This document shows positions 1 through 7,991 of a DNA stretch of 26,427 bases, in pieces. Where the stretch lies: the NCBI GenBank assembly GCA_030407315.1, contig JALQPE010000008.1:1-26427 (forward strand), written 5' to 3'. The notes under the pieces were generated by a model. The model was not told where the DNA came from. It ran no database searches and saw nothing but the letters and a program-made list of their open reading frames with translations. Position 1 is the first letter of the stretch. Each line of letters opens with the position of its first letter. The DNA is from Asparagopsis taxiformis. Taxonomy: Eukaryota; Rhodophyta; Florideophyceae; Bonnemaisoniales; Bonnemaisoniaceae. Made by a program: the position numbers and the translations under genes.

Positions 1-17
1 TGTAATGAATTGTTTTC

Positions 18-835
18 TTACAGCAAAGTCATCGGAACGATGACTTTCTGTAAACATCCTGGTAAACTGCCTCAGCTGTAAGCGGCTGGGAGCTTGGTCC
101 CTCCCTCACCTTGGGCAGGGTGAGCAAGGAATTGTGAAGCCGTAAAACATGGCAGAGGGATGGTTTTGGACGGCTGTTAGCGGTGTTGGGGAGCACTCTG
201 CGTCGTGCTAACCCAGTCTGGGCTGGGTGCCCTGCCTGGTACGGCGGGAGGAGTGCACAAAATTTCAAACACAATTTCCTCAAGAGTGAAATTCTGATTG
301 TCGAAACTCAACCTCCCTAAAATGAACTAGAGCTGGCATGAGCACCTCCAGGACGTCTGGAAGGTACTGACAGCACGTTTTCGGAGCATTGGCGCAGCTG
401 TTCTCTCTGAGATCAAGCATAGAGTATCCGTGGCCAGATTCTATTCCTGGTGCCGTGTGGCACAGTGACCACACCAAATCGCCCTTTTCAGCAGACTATA
501 GATCTGAGTTACTAGGATCTAGCTGCCTTCAATACCACATAGTTGGTAAGTAGGCTAGCCTAGGATTGTAGGAAATCAGGAAGGATGGGAGGGTAGGTAT
601 GCAGCAACATGAAGGGGATAGTATGAGTAGATTATGGCGGTGGTAGAGAAGGATTGCACTCACTGAAGGGTCGGCTGGAGTGACACCGGAGTCGACATAG
701 AAGGGAGGTTGGGATAGGCTGGGATGAAGGAAGACAAGAGACATGAGAGAGAGGGTGAAGCCAGACCGCTTACAGCTGAGGCAGTTTACCGCGGGTGCTG
801 ACAGCAAAGTCATCGTTACGATGACTTTGCTGTAA
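18..835. mobile_element. Non-autonomous inverted-repeat element, short form (copy A)
   Basis: The ends are long inverted repeats at 18-84 and 767-835. Each consists of an outer 36-37 bp palindrome (18-53; about 799-835), then about 7-9 bp, then a 24-bp inner block whose two versions (61-84 and 767-790) are reverse complements. The interior has no convincing protein. It matches, with many substitutions and small indels, the interior of the larger element at 1080-2857: 54-470 resembles 1117-1530 and 535-755 resembles 1605-1835. It therefore looks like an internally shortened relative. No transposase is present, and the superfamily cannot be named. No target-site duplication could be recognised, because the flanks are themselves related repeats. 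Confidence 0.75.
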
Positions 836-845
836 GGAAAGAAAA

Positions 846-928
846 CATTACAGCAGGCACGTTTTTTTACCCGGTAAAAAAATTCTTGGTGATTTTTTAC
901 CCGGTAAAATTCTTCGCCTACTGTAATG
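846..928. repeat. 83-bp inverted-repeat mini-element, copy 1
   Basis: It begins CATTACAG and ends CTGTAATG. Inside are two copies of the block TTTTTTACCCGGTAAAA on either side of a short centre. The same arrangement recurs at 986-1069, so this is a discrete repeat family. It is MITE-like in size and ends, but no transposase link is visible. Confidence 0.75.
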
Positions 929-938
929 TTTCCTTTTC

Positions 939-975
939 TTACAGCAAAGTCATCGTTACGATGACTTTGCTGTAA
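939..975. repeat. Solo 37-bp palindrome
   Basis: Half-site TTACAGCAAAGTCATCGT followed by its reverse complement around a single central base. It lies between the two 83-bp mini-elements and is the same palindrome that forms the outer ends of the two larger elements. As single-stranded DNA or RNA it would fold into a hairpin of about 18 bp with almost no loop. Confidence 0.9.
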
Positions 976-985
976 GAAAACGTTT

Positions 986-1069
986 CATTACAGTAGCCAC
1001 GATTTTTTACCCGGTAAAAAAATTCTTGGTGATTTTTTCACCCGGTAAAATCCTTCGCCCACTGTAATG
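986..1069. repeat. 84-bp inverted-repeat mini-element, copy 2
   Basis: A second copy of the element at 846-928, differing by a few substitutions and single-base indels. It has the same CATTACAG and CTGTAATG ends and the same paired ACCCGGTAAAA blocks. It is directly followed by the left end of the long inverted-repeat element. Confidence 0.75.
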
Positions 1070-1079
1070 TTTTCTTTTC

Positions 1080-2857
1080 TTACAGCAAAGTCATCGTAAC
1101 GATGACTTTGCTGTAAGCATCCCTGGTAAACTGCCTCAGCTGTAAGCGTCTGGTACCTTGTCCCTCTCTCACTTTGGGAAGGGTGAGATAGGAATTTTGA
1201 AGTCGGGAACATTGTGGAAGGATGGTTTCGACGGCTTCGGGCGGCTTTGAAGAGCAATCTGTGTCTTGTTCACCCGGGCTGAACTACCTAAAAAGTTCAG
1301 TATTGGGAGAGCAGCACGGTAAATTCCGACCACCATTTTCTCACGACAGAGATTCTGGCGGTCGAAATTCAAACTCGTTAAAATGGACTAGAGTTGGTGT
1401 GAACACCTCCAGGACCTCTGGAAAGGTACTACCTGCACATTTTCCGAGGCTACAAGAAGCCGGTCTCTCCAATATCAAGCATAGATTATCGGTGCGCAAA
1501 ATCTACTCCTGGTGCTGTGTAGCACATTGACTATACAAAACCGTCCGTTTCCCGTTATAATAAACTATACTCTCAAGTAGGTAGGAATCTAGATATTCAC
1601 CTTACATCGATGGTTATGAAGTAGGTTAGCCTAGGACTGAAGGACAGAAGGTAAAGGATAGGATGGTAGGCATGGGGTAAAATGAAGGTGGTGGTATGAG
1701 TAGAATACGGAAGTAGTAGACAGGTATTTAATGCACAGGAGGGGCGTGTGAAGTGACACCAGAGGCGCGGTGCGTCACAGGAAGGGAGACTGGAATAATG
1801 AAGGAGAACTAGAGGCATGAGAGATAGGTTGTTGAGGCATGCTTCTAGCTCTATTATATAACTACATTGCTCCTCTATAGGCTACGCAATCCATTCCAGA
1901 AGTTCTAGTTAAAAATGGACTATATGAATGTTTCATTTCAATATCAGCATTGTGCAGTTGAGCCTCTTCAAGGTCCGAAAACTTGTCCAGAGTACGCTTC
2001 CAGGCCACTTGAAGGCATCCAGAACACTTGCACTTCGTTCTTGCAAAGTTCAATTTTGGCTATCACATCTCCAGTTGTGGGAGTCTGGTGACCAAAAGTC
2101 GATGCATTCTGGAATCCCTACCACGCAATTCAACAGCTTTACGGACACATAAAACACTTTTCCGTACTCCCTAGAGCCACTCCAGCCCTTACGGATCACT
2201 TACACTTCGTTCCGACAAAGTTCAATTTTGGCCATCACATCTCCAGTTGTGAGAATCTGGTGACCAAAAATTAGTGAACTCCGGAAGCTCTACCTCGCAA
2301 GCTACCAGCTTTCAGGGCAAATAAACCCGTTACAGTACTCCCCAGACCCACCCCAACCTTCCCAGACCACTTGCACTTCGTTCCGACAAAGTTCAATTTT
2401 GGCCATCACATGTCCAGTTGTGGGAATCTGGTGACCAAAACTCGATGCATTCTGTCAGCCCTAATGCGCAAGCCAGCAGCTTTACGAACTCATAGAACAC
2501 TTTTCCGTACTCCCTAGACCCACTCCAACCCTTACAGACCACTTGCACATAATTCGGACAAAGTTCCATTTTGACCATCACATCTCCAGTTGTGAGAATC
2601 TGGTGACCGAAAATCGATGAATTCTACCAGCCCTACCACGCAAGCCAGAAGCTTTGAGTGCAATTAGAACACGTTTTAGTGCTTCCTAGAACCACCCCAA
2701 CCCTTCCAGACCACTTTACAGCCTTTTTCGCGGGGTCCGAAATCGTCTCCTTCTTCTTCCCGAGTGAGAAACATCAGTCCCTCTCGAATGCTTACAGAGA
2801 GGTTGGTTTACTATGGTTTCTTACAGCAAAGTCATCGTTAAGATGACTTTGCTGTAA
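1080..2857. mobile_element. Non-autonomous inverted-repeat element, long form (copy B)
   Basis: The left end (1080-1148) and right end (2789-2857) are both 69 bp and align as reverse complements without gaps. The outer palindrome is nearly perfect and the inner block is more diverged. The left 750 bp is homologous to copy A. From about 1840 to 2788 it carries extra DNA, most of it a 172-bp tandem repeat. The short ORFs inside do not resemble a transposase. The right palindrome also serves as the first unit of the 49-bp hairpin array, so the element end and the array are fused. Confidence 0.7.
1975..2722. repeat. 172-bp satellite, about 4.3 diverged units
   Basis: The anchor AAAGTTCAATTTTGG recurs with its TTC at 2049, 2221, 2392 and 2564, a period of 171-172 bp. 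Each unit also contains versions of CCAGTTGTGGGAATCTGGTG and CACTTTTCCGTACTCCC. The units have diverged by scattered substitutions and the fifth is partial. The array lies wholly inside the long inverted-repeat element. No coding function is seen. Confidence 0.85.
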
Positions 2858-3101
2858 TGTTTTGTTTTCTTACAGCAAAGTCATCGTAACGATGACTTTG
2901 CTGTAATGTTTTGTTTTCTTACAGCAAAGTCATCGTACGATGACTTTGCTGTAATGTTTTGTTTTCTTACAGCAAAGTCATCGTAACGATGACTTTGCTG
3001 TAATGTTTTGTTTACTTACAGCAAAGTCATCGTAACGATGACTTTGCTGTAATGTTTTGTTTACTTACAGCAAAGTCATCGTAACGATGACTTTTCTGTA
3101 A
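2821..3101. repeat. Tandem array of six hairpins, 49-bp period
   Basis: Six palindromes start at 2821, 2870, 2919, 2967, 3016 and 3065, separated by the near-identical spacer TGTTTTGTTTTC or TGTTTTGTTTAC. Most are 37 bp. The third is 36 bp with an even, fully self-complementary centre. The last unit has lost one base in its right arm and is followed by a sequence like the inner block of the element ends (3102-3120), so it also looks like an element left end. This much adjacent dyad symmetry would be expected to extrude cruciforms and stall replication. Confidence 0.9.
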
Positions 3102-3312
3102 GCAACCTGGGTAAACTGCCTTTGCTGTAAGAAAACTGAATAGCAGTTCCGACAGCTTGTCCTGAGGAGGCAAATCCGCCTTAACGATGACTTTGCTGTA
3201 AGAAAACAGAGAACTTACAGTTTTGACAGCTTGTCCTGAAGAAAAAATCCGCCTTAACGATGACTTTGCTGTAAGAAAACAGAGTAATTACAGGTCTGAC
3301 AGCTTGTCCTGA
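3102..3312. repeat. 71-74 bp tandem repeat, three units
   Basis: GCTGTAAGAAAAC recurs at 3124, 3195 and 3268, and GACAGCTTGTCCTGA at 3151, 3225 and 3298. The blocks between carry CCGCCTTAACGATGACTTTG, which reuses the right arm of the 37-bp palindrome. The unit seems derived from that palindrome plus a new insert. The array ends shortly before the first host gene. Confidence 0.8.
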
Positions 3313-3584
3313 AAACCCGTCCTCCCGCCCAAGTTTATTCTTCCTACCCTAGAGCTCTACTGACGTTCCCAGTCGCAAGTATCGTACCACTTGAACACTA
3401 TCACACAGCTAGAATTGTCACCTGTCCCTCATGGCGACCAGCGCCGAGCGAAGAGCGAAACAAGGGCCACAAGCACAGTCGCAAAAGTTCCATTCTCTCC
3501 ATTGATCTCCCATATGACGATTCTACATAGGCGACGGTTTCACTCGATGCCGTCTTCGCAAGCTGCGTCTCTATCGTCTGAGAA

Positions 3585-4477
3585 ATGTCGCATCTACGCA
3601 TCGCATCTGTAGCCATCCTACTTGCGACAGCATTCTCACACGGTCTGCTGTCCGATCCGCCACAACGCGGGCTCCTCTCCGGCAGCGAACTATCGCCCTC
3701 AATATACTTTCATTCGGCGCCGCGTGATCGCTATGCGCATTTTCCTACTGGACTGAAAAGCACCGTTCGAGGTGCCGGATCGCGCTCTCAGGAAGTTGCG
3801 GGCGCACATAATTGGACGCTATTCGATCCCATGGCGCAGAGCGATACATGGCGCTCCGGTGTGTGTGGTGACGAGAAGGGGGCCCGCAGCAGCATCTTCG
3901 TGGTGGTAGGTTTTATTATCGTGGCAGGATTTCGCGCAAGTACACCAAGGGCCAAGTTATTGAAGTCTCGACTGTTGTCATCGCCAATCATGGTGGATTC
4001 ATGCAGTTACACTTATGTGATGTGTCCAAGTGCAACGGCGAGATCTCAAAACAGTGTTTCAAACGTGGTACATGTCATGAACTGAAGCGTGCTAAATCTG
4101 CCTGCGATTAATCGCATAATTATGGTGCGGAGCGGTGTGGTCCGATTGATGAAAAGCATCCTGGGAGATGTATTTACCGTGTAAGATTGGGAACGGGCTG
4201 GAGAGATTTGGGGAAGCCACGATGAGATTTCGTCTACAGAAAGGTGTTACAAGCCGACATTGCGTGTTACACTGGTACTGGGCTAGTGCTCATCAGTGTA
4301 GTGCACCGGGGCTGTCGGAGTATTTTGAGAGGATGGAAGGTGCTTGGGGCAAATGTAGGGGCCCCTACAGATACTGGTATCTCAAGAAAACCATGTGGTG
4401 GAGAGGTGTTTCCGCAGGAGTTTCATCAGTGCTCTGATGTGAGAATTGTTGAAAGGAAGCGTCTGCAGAGAGATTGA
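3585..4477 (+). pseudogene. LPMO-like secreted copper enzyme (AA15/AA16-type), decayed
   Basis: Lytic polysaccharide monooxygenases cut chitin, cellulose or related polymers outside the cell, using copper held by the N-terminal histidine and a second histidine. The ATG at 3585 opens a signal peptide of about 18 residues ending ATAFS, followed by HGLLSDPPQRG, so cleavage would expose a histidine (3639-3641). WRSGVCGDEKG follows in the same frame. The next frame gives HLRGGRFYYRG, then IANHGGFMQLHLC with the likely second copper histidine at 3989-3991. A later frame gives CVLHWYWASAHQC (WYW at 4273-4281), and the last gives CGGEVFPQEFHQCSDVRI before TGA at 4475-4477. The frame changes near 3886, 4166 and 4362, and an in-frame TAA lies at 4109-4111. 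The motif order is strong evidence for an LPMO. The AA family number is an inference. Introns or sequencing error could explain some breaks. Confidence 0.8.
4354..4369. repeat. 16-bp perfect palindrome at a frame break in the LPMO gene
   Basis: The palindrome TGTAGGGGCCCCTACA has no spacer. It sits where the reading frame changes from the one giving WGKCRG to the one giving DTGISRKPCGGE. Dropping 7 nt (about 4362-4368) joins them as CRGDTGIS. Confidence 0.75.
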
Positions 4478-5151
4478 TTACGAATTAGAATTGGGACAAG
4501 TTGATTCAAACACTGCCTTGAGGCAGTTTGAGAAATTCGATAGTGCACTTCTCTAGCGATAGATACAGTGGCTGAAACTGTAATAGTTTGTCGATCAGGG
4601 ATGCGATGGCAGCACTCTGAACGGCGACAGTGCCAGAGACCCAGATCAACATCCTTGTAAAAGTTTTCTGACTGCTTCCACCAGCCAAGTTTGGTAGTTG
4701 GCCTAAACAGCAAGCACCAATTCAGCGCATTTCTGTTGCTCGGCATCTAATGAAAAGGTTGAAAACGCTCTATATCTCAAACGGCATCGTGCACTGCCCA
4801 ACGGCCAGAATCTCCTGACTAATCCTTCCACCGCATAAACTAAACAACAACGCAATGGTCGGCATCAACCCCGCTTGTCGCAAATCAACACGATCGGCAT
4901 TCCAGCACATTGGGTCGAACCATAACACAACAGTGTTAGCCGAGACACTGCGCATGGCCGTGATCGATAAACCACCGATACCAAGTTCATAATGCCCGAA
5001 TCCTCCACTCGGCAGCATCACTGGTGATTTCCCGTTGTTTCCGCCATGCCTGTCGACCTTCACCCTCCATGCCACGCATTCGACCGGTGAAATAACCGCA
5101 CCAGCCGGCCATCACGTGCACCATTCCACGACGACCCATCTGCGCAGCAGC
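4478..5151. other. Intergenic, no gene recognised
   Basis: Between the LPMO stop and the first ATG of the Tudor-like/Sel1 gene. The minus strand has open frames of 101 codons (4770-5075) and 106 codons (4426-4746), neither resembling a known family. The plus frame of the downstream gene stays open back to 5035 but offers only a TTG there, so 5035-5151 is more likely its 5' leader. Confidence 0.5.
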
Positions 5152-6811
5152 ATGGCAGGGCTAAGTCTGCCGGAGATGGTCGAAGTGGGCATGACCGTGG
5201 AGGTACTGTGGCCGGTCGTGATCTGGGGCACGCGCAAGAAGGAAAACCCAACAAATTCTTGGTGGAAAGCGTGCGTGCTCGAGATTTGGTGCAATGGCAT
5301 TGAAAATTGCGGGCGCATCGAGTACCATGAGAGCTTTGGTCATCCACGCACGATTTGCGTAGTTCGCTTTCTGGAAGGAAAACTCGTGGATTATGGCTCT
5401 CCGTCACGCGACGACTCGGTACAAATGCCGTCTATGAACCTGAAATGGCGCATTGCAAACGCATCAAATCCGACGGAAGATGTTCAACTATCTTCTGCGT
5501 CAGGCAAAACGACACGCGGTGCACGTCACACTGCAGCCGCTGAAAGCTCGCTGCTCGCACAAAAAATTGCAGCTATGAGTCGCCAGCTCGACGACGTCCA
5601 GAGCTTGCTGCGCGAACACACGGATCAATGGGCAGTGATTGTCGATTGTGAATCATCTCGCGTTTCGACAGACGTCGCGCAGGTACCGCTCATGCGGAAT
5701 TTGGCACAACTTTATGAAAAGGGCTGCCAGCCGAACAGCGAAGAGGCAAGCGTAAGGTACAAACGCTGCGCATTGGCGGAAGATATCACGTCCGGACTTC
5801 AGCTGGGAAAAAAGTATCGCGATGCGGATGGCAGCGAAAGAGACTATGAACAAGCAGTGGCGCTGTTTCGTCGCGCAGCAGCCTCGGGATCGCTGGAGGC
5901 CAAGGTTCATCTTGTAAACATGTATGAGAATGGACATGAAGTGCAACAGGACTTGAAAAGGGCGTACGCCCTTTTCAAGTCCTGCTGCAACGTTGCAATT
6001 GTATCGGGAGGCAGCGGATGGAGGACTAGCAGTCGGCAGAACGAATATTGCAATCATGTACGAGACGGGACACGGCGTGGAGATGGACGAGGCGCGTGCA
6101 GCACAGTTGTACGAAGAGGGAATTATGGGCGGCGATATCTCGGCAAAGAATGATCTTGGCGTCATGTTTGAGGAGGGATGCGGCGTGCAGAAGGACATTG
6201 CAGAAGATTTTCGACTGTACAAGTCGGGATCTGATTACGGAGACGCAGATTGTATGAACAATCTCGCGACGCTGTACGACAATGGAAATGGTGAAGGGAC
6301 TGATAAGAAGCGCGCTTTTGAGCTGTATGAGCGGTCAGCGCAGAGTGGGAATGCGTTTGCAATGTACAATTTAGCATGCATGCTGGAGAACGGCGAGGGC
6401 ATTCGACGGGATTTGCGACGTGCGGTAACGCTGTATGAATCGGCGGCACGCAAGGGGAATGTCGCAAGTAAGACGAGTTTAGCAGAGATGTATACATCGA
6501 TATATCGAGGCGGAAAGGGTATTGATGTGGATTTCGTATAAGCGAGAGCGCTTTATGAGGAGGCGGTCCAGAAGTTTGACGTGGACGCGATGTGTAGTCT
6601 GGAAAAGATTTAAGAAACTGGGCTGGGTGTCGCGGTGGACTTGAAGAGGGCTTGGCGATTGTACGTTGATGCGCACTTGCATGGTGCTATTGAGGGAACG
6701 TGTGGGATGGAGCGGTTGGATCAGATCAAGGATGGCGTTGAGGTGAAAGAGGAGCGCAAGATGGACGCCGCTGTAGTAGTAAGTAAGCGGAAACGCAGTG
6801 GACGTAGTTAG
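5152..6811 (+). pseudogene. Tudor-like + coiled coil + Sel1-repeat protein, interrupted
   Basis: The start is the first ATG in frame (5152). Residues 1-100 (VEVLWPVV, WWKACVLEIW, GRIEYHESFG, VRFLEGKLVDYG, MNLKWRIA) look like a Tudor/agenet fold, which reads modified protein tails. This is inferred from pattern only. A coiled coil follows around AAESSLLAQKIAAMSRQLDD, then a run of about ten Sel1 repeats of 36 residues, for example NMYENGHEVQQDLKRA and MYETGHGVEMDEARA. Sel1 arrays are solenoids that hold protein partners. The frame breaks at the palindrome 5942-5989; the Sel1 spacing is restored exactly if 5965-5992 (28 nt) is skipped. Two in-frame TAA codons interrupt the last repeats (6539-6541, 6611-6613), yet repeat-like sequence (ETGLGVAVDLKRAWRLY) and a basic tail continue to TAG at 6809-6811. 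The Sel1 assignment is secure. Confidence 0.8.
5942..5989. repeat. 48-bp quasi-palindrome inside the Sel1 gene
   Basis: The centre is GGCGTACGCC (5961-5970). 23 of 24 base pairs match, the exception being 5946/5985. The left arm encodes ordinary Sel1 sequence (QQDLKRA), and the right arm is its reverse complement and does not fit the repeat. It reads as an inverted copy inserted directly next to its source. Confidence 0.9.
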
Positions 6812-7337
6812 CAACGTACCATCCATGATCAACACTGAAAATTGAGTTCAATTCTCCGAATTATTTCGTGTAGTCGCCAAAGTTTTGCTTTCATCCGAAA
6901 TGTGGAAATACACGAATTCATGTGTGCCTTTGACGAGTATTCCACGTCGCAGTACGACATCGGTTGGGCATGGCGCTGAAGAGCACAAATGTCCCGATGA
7001 ACGCCATAGATTTCAGCTCTTTACGACGCGCTGCTTGTGTCATGGGTTACTCACTGCTGTTAACAGTACCACGTGCTGTTAACAGCACCTACGCCCAATT
7101 GGGCGTAGGTACTGCTATTGACCATCTGTGCTTGGAATGTATGGTAGGAAACACCAATTCAACGATGGGAACTGAGTTTGGACCTTTACCAAGACGGCAT
7201 CCAAGCGGAGACATGTCTCGTCCGATTCCGGCATTTTTTGAACAAAATAACATTGAGATCTAAGAAAACTAGAAACCAACCTCGCCCACCACATCATCCT
7301 GATCAACCCGTCGGAAGTCGATCTCGCCCTCATCACA
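6812..7337. other. Intergenic with 32-bp quasi-palindrome, no gene recognised
   Basis: The plus frame 6964-7263 is open for 99 codons but matches nothing I recognise. At 7083-7114 there is a 32-bp quasi-palindrome (one mismatch, centre CCCAATTGGG). Just upstream, CTGCTGTTAACAG and GTGCTGTTAACAG form a direct repeat. If the open frame once belonged to a gene, it is no longer identifiable. Confidence 0.55.
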
Positions 7338-7991
7338 ATGCCGCTCAATACAGCATTTCTGCCAGCTACAGCTTGCATCTTTTGATCGAATAGAAACAGC
7401 GCATTTGTGAAGAGGTTCAAACCAGCCCAGTCAACGCAGATCGTGTGCAATTTAGAAGTCGCGTCTGCACGCGACTATGCGCTCAGCCGACAGCATGCGC
7501 AACATCAGACGCTGGTGACAACAAGCAGGAAGAACGTGATCCGTACGTTCTGAACGAGGAGCTTGCAATTGCTGGTGAATTTCCCCCCGAGATCCCCTGG
7601 CTGAACAAAGTGGTTTTGACGGGTCGGCTGGAACGCGACCCGGAATTGAAGCAAATGAGGCCAGATTTCAATGTATGCAAGTTCTCGATGGCGGTGGAGA
7701 ATACGTGGGATCCTGATTGGGGGCCTGATCAGGAGAGGAATAGTTGGTATGATGTGAAGCTCTGGGCCCAGAGCTCCACGTCATACCAACTATTCCTCTG
7801 GGTCTCCGGGTGACAGAGCTGCGTCGACAGCGAAGAAGGGGCTCCGAGTTGGTATTTCAGGCGGAATTGGTATCAATTCATGGACTAGTGCCGATGGTGA
7901 AACAAGGACCAATATTGTAGTTACAGCTGAGTCGTTTGAAATTCTGCAGTCGCGGTCGGAGCCGTCCCCTGGCCTCTCCAATGGTTCTTAG
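7338..7991 (+). pseudogene. Organelle-type single-stranded DNA-binding protein (SSB), broken
   Basis: Bacterial-type SSBs in eukaryotes coat single-stranded DNA in mitochondria or plastids. From the ATG at 7338 a leader MPLNTAFLPATACIF, rich in hydroxyl and hydrophobic residues, meets an in-frame TGA (7383-7385). The same frame continues SNRNSAFVKRFKPAQSTQ, typical of a transit peptide. After a one-base frame change between about 7500 and 7545 the OB-fold starts at LNKVVLTGRLERDPELKQ and runs through FSMAVENTW to NSWYDVKLW. A 66-bp quasi-palindrome (7734-7799) interrupts it. The original frame then resumes with SPGDRAASTAKKGLRVGISG, INSWTSADGETRTN and VVTAESFEILQSRSE before TAG at 7989-7991. 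Skipping net 34 nt joins the halves as KLWGSPGD, the usual SSB spacing. Leader type (mitochondrial or plastid) is undecided. Confidence 0.85.
7734..7799. repeat. 66-bp quasi-palindrome splitting the SSB gene
   Basis: The centre is CTGGGCCCAG (7762-7771) with no spacer. 31 of 33 pairs match; the exceptions are 7757/7776 and 7753/7780, both transition-type. The left arm is good SSB coding sequence (NSWYDVKLW), and the right arm is its inverted copy and carries no SSB residues. Confidence 0.95.

Noticed and set aside
2821..3101. Regular repeats with short spacers, CRISPR-like
   Set aside because: The spacers are nearly identical to one another and the repeats are full palindromes in a eukaryotic setting with no cas genes. 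It is a tandem hairpin array.
3391..3612. Small plus and minus ORFs before the LPMO gene
   Set aside because: Low complexity, overlapping each other and the LPMO start, with no motif.
4770..5075. 101-codon minus-strand ORF upstream of the Sel1 gene
   Set aside because: No family resemblance and no supporting context. Left as unassigned intergenic sequence.
5942..5992. Spliceosomal intron explaining the Sel1 frame break
   Set aside because: The segment is only 28 nt, lacks GT...AG at the needed edges, and is a reverse complement of adjacent exon sequence. An inverted duplication explains it better.
5653..6222. 189-codon minus-strand ORF
   Set aside because: It lies opposite clear Sel1 repeats and has no recognisable features.
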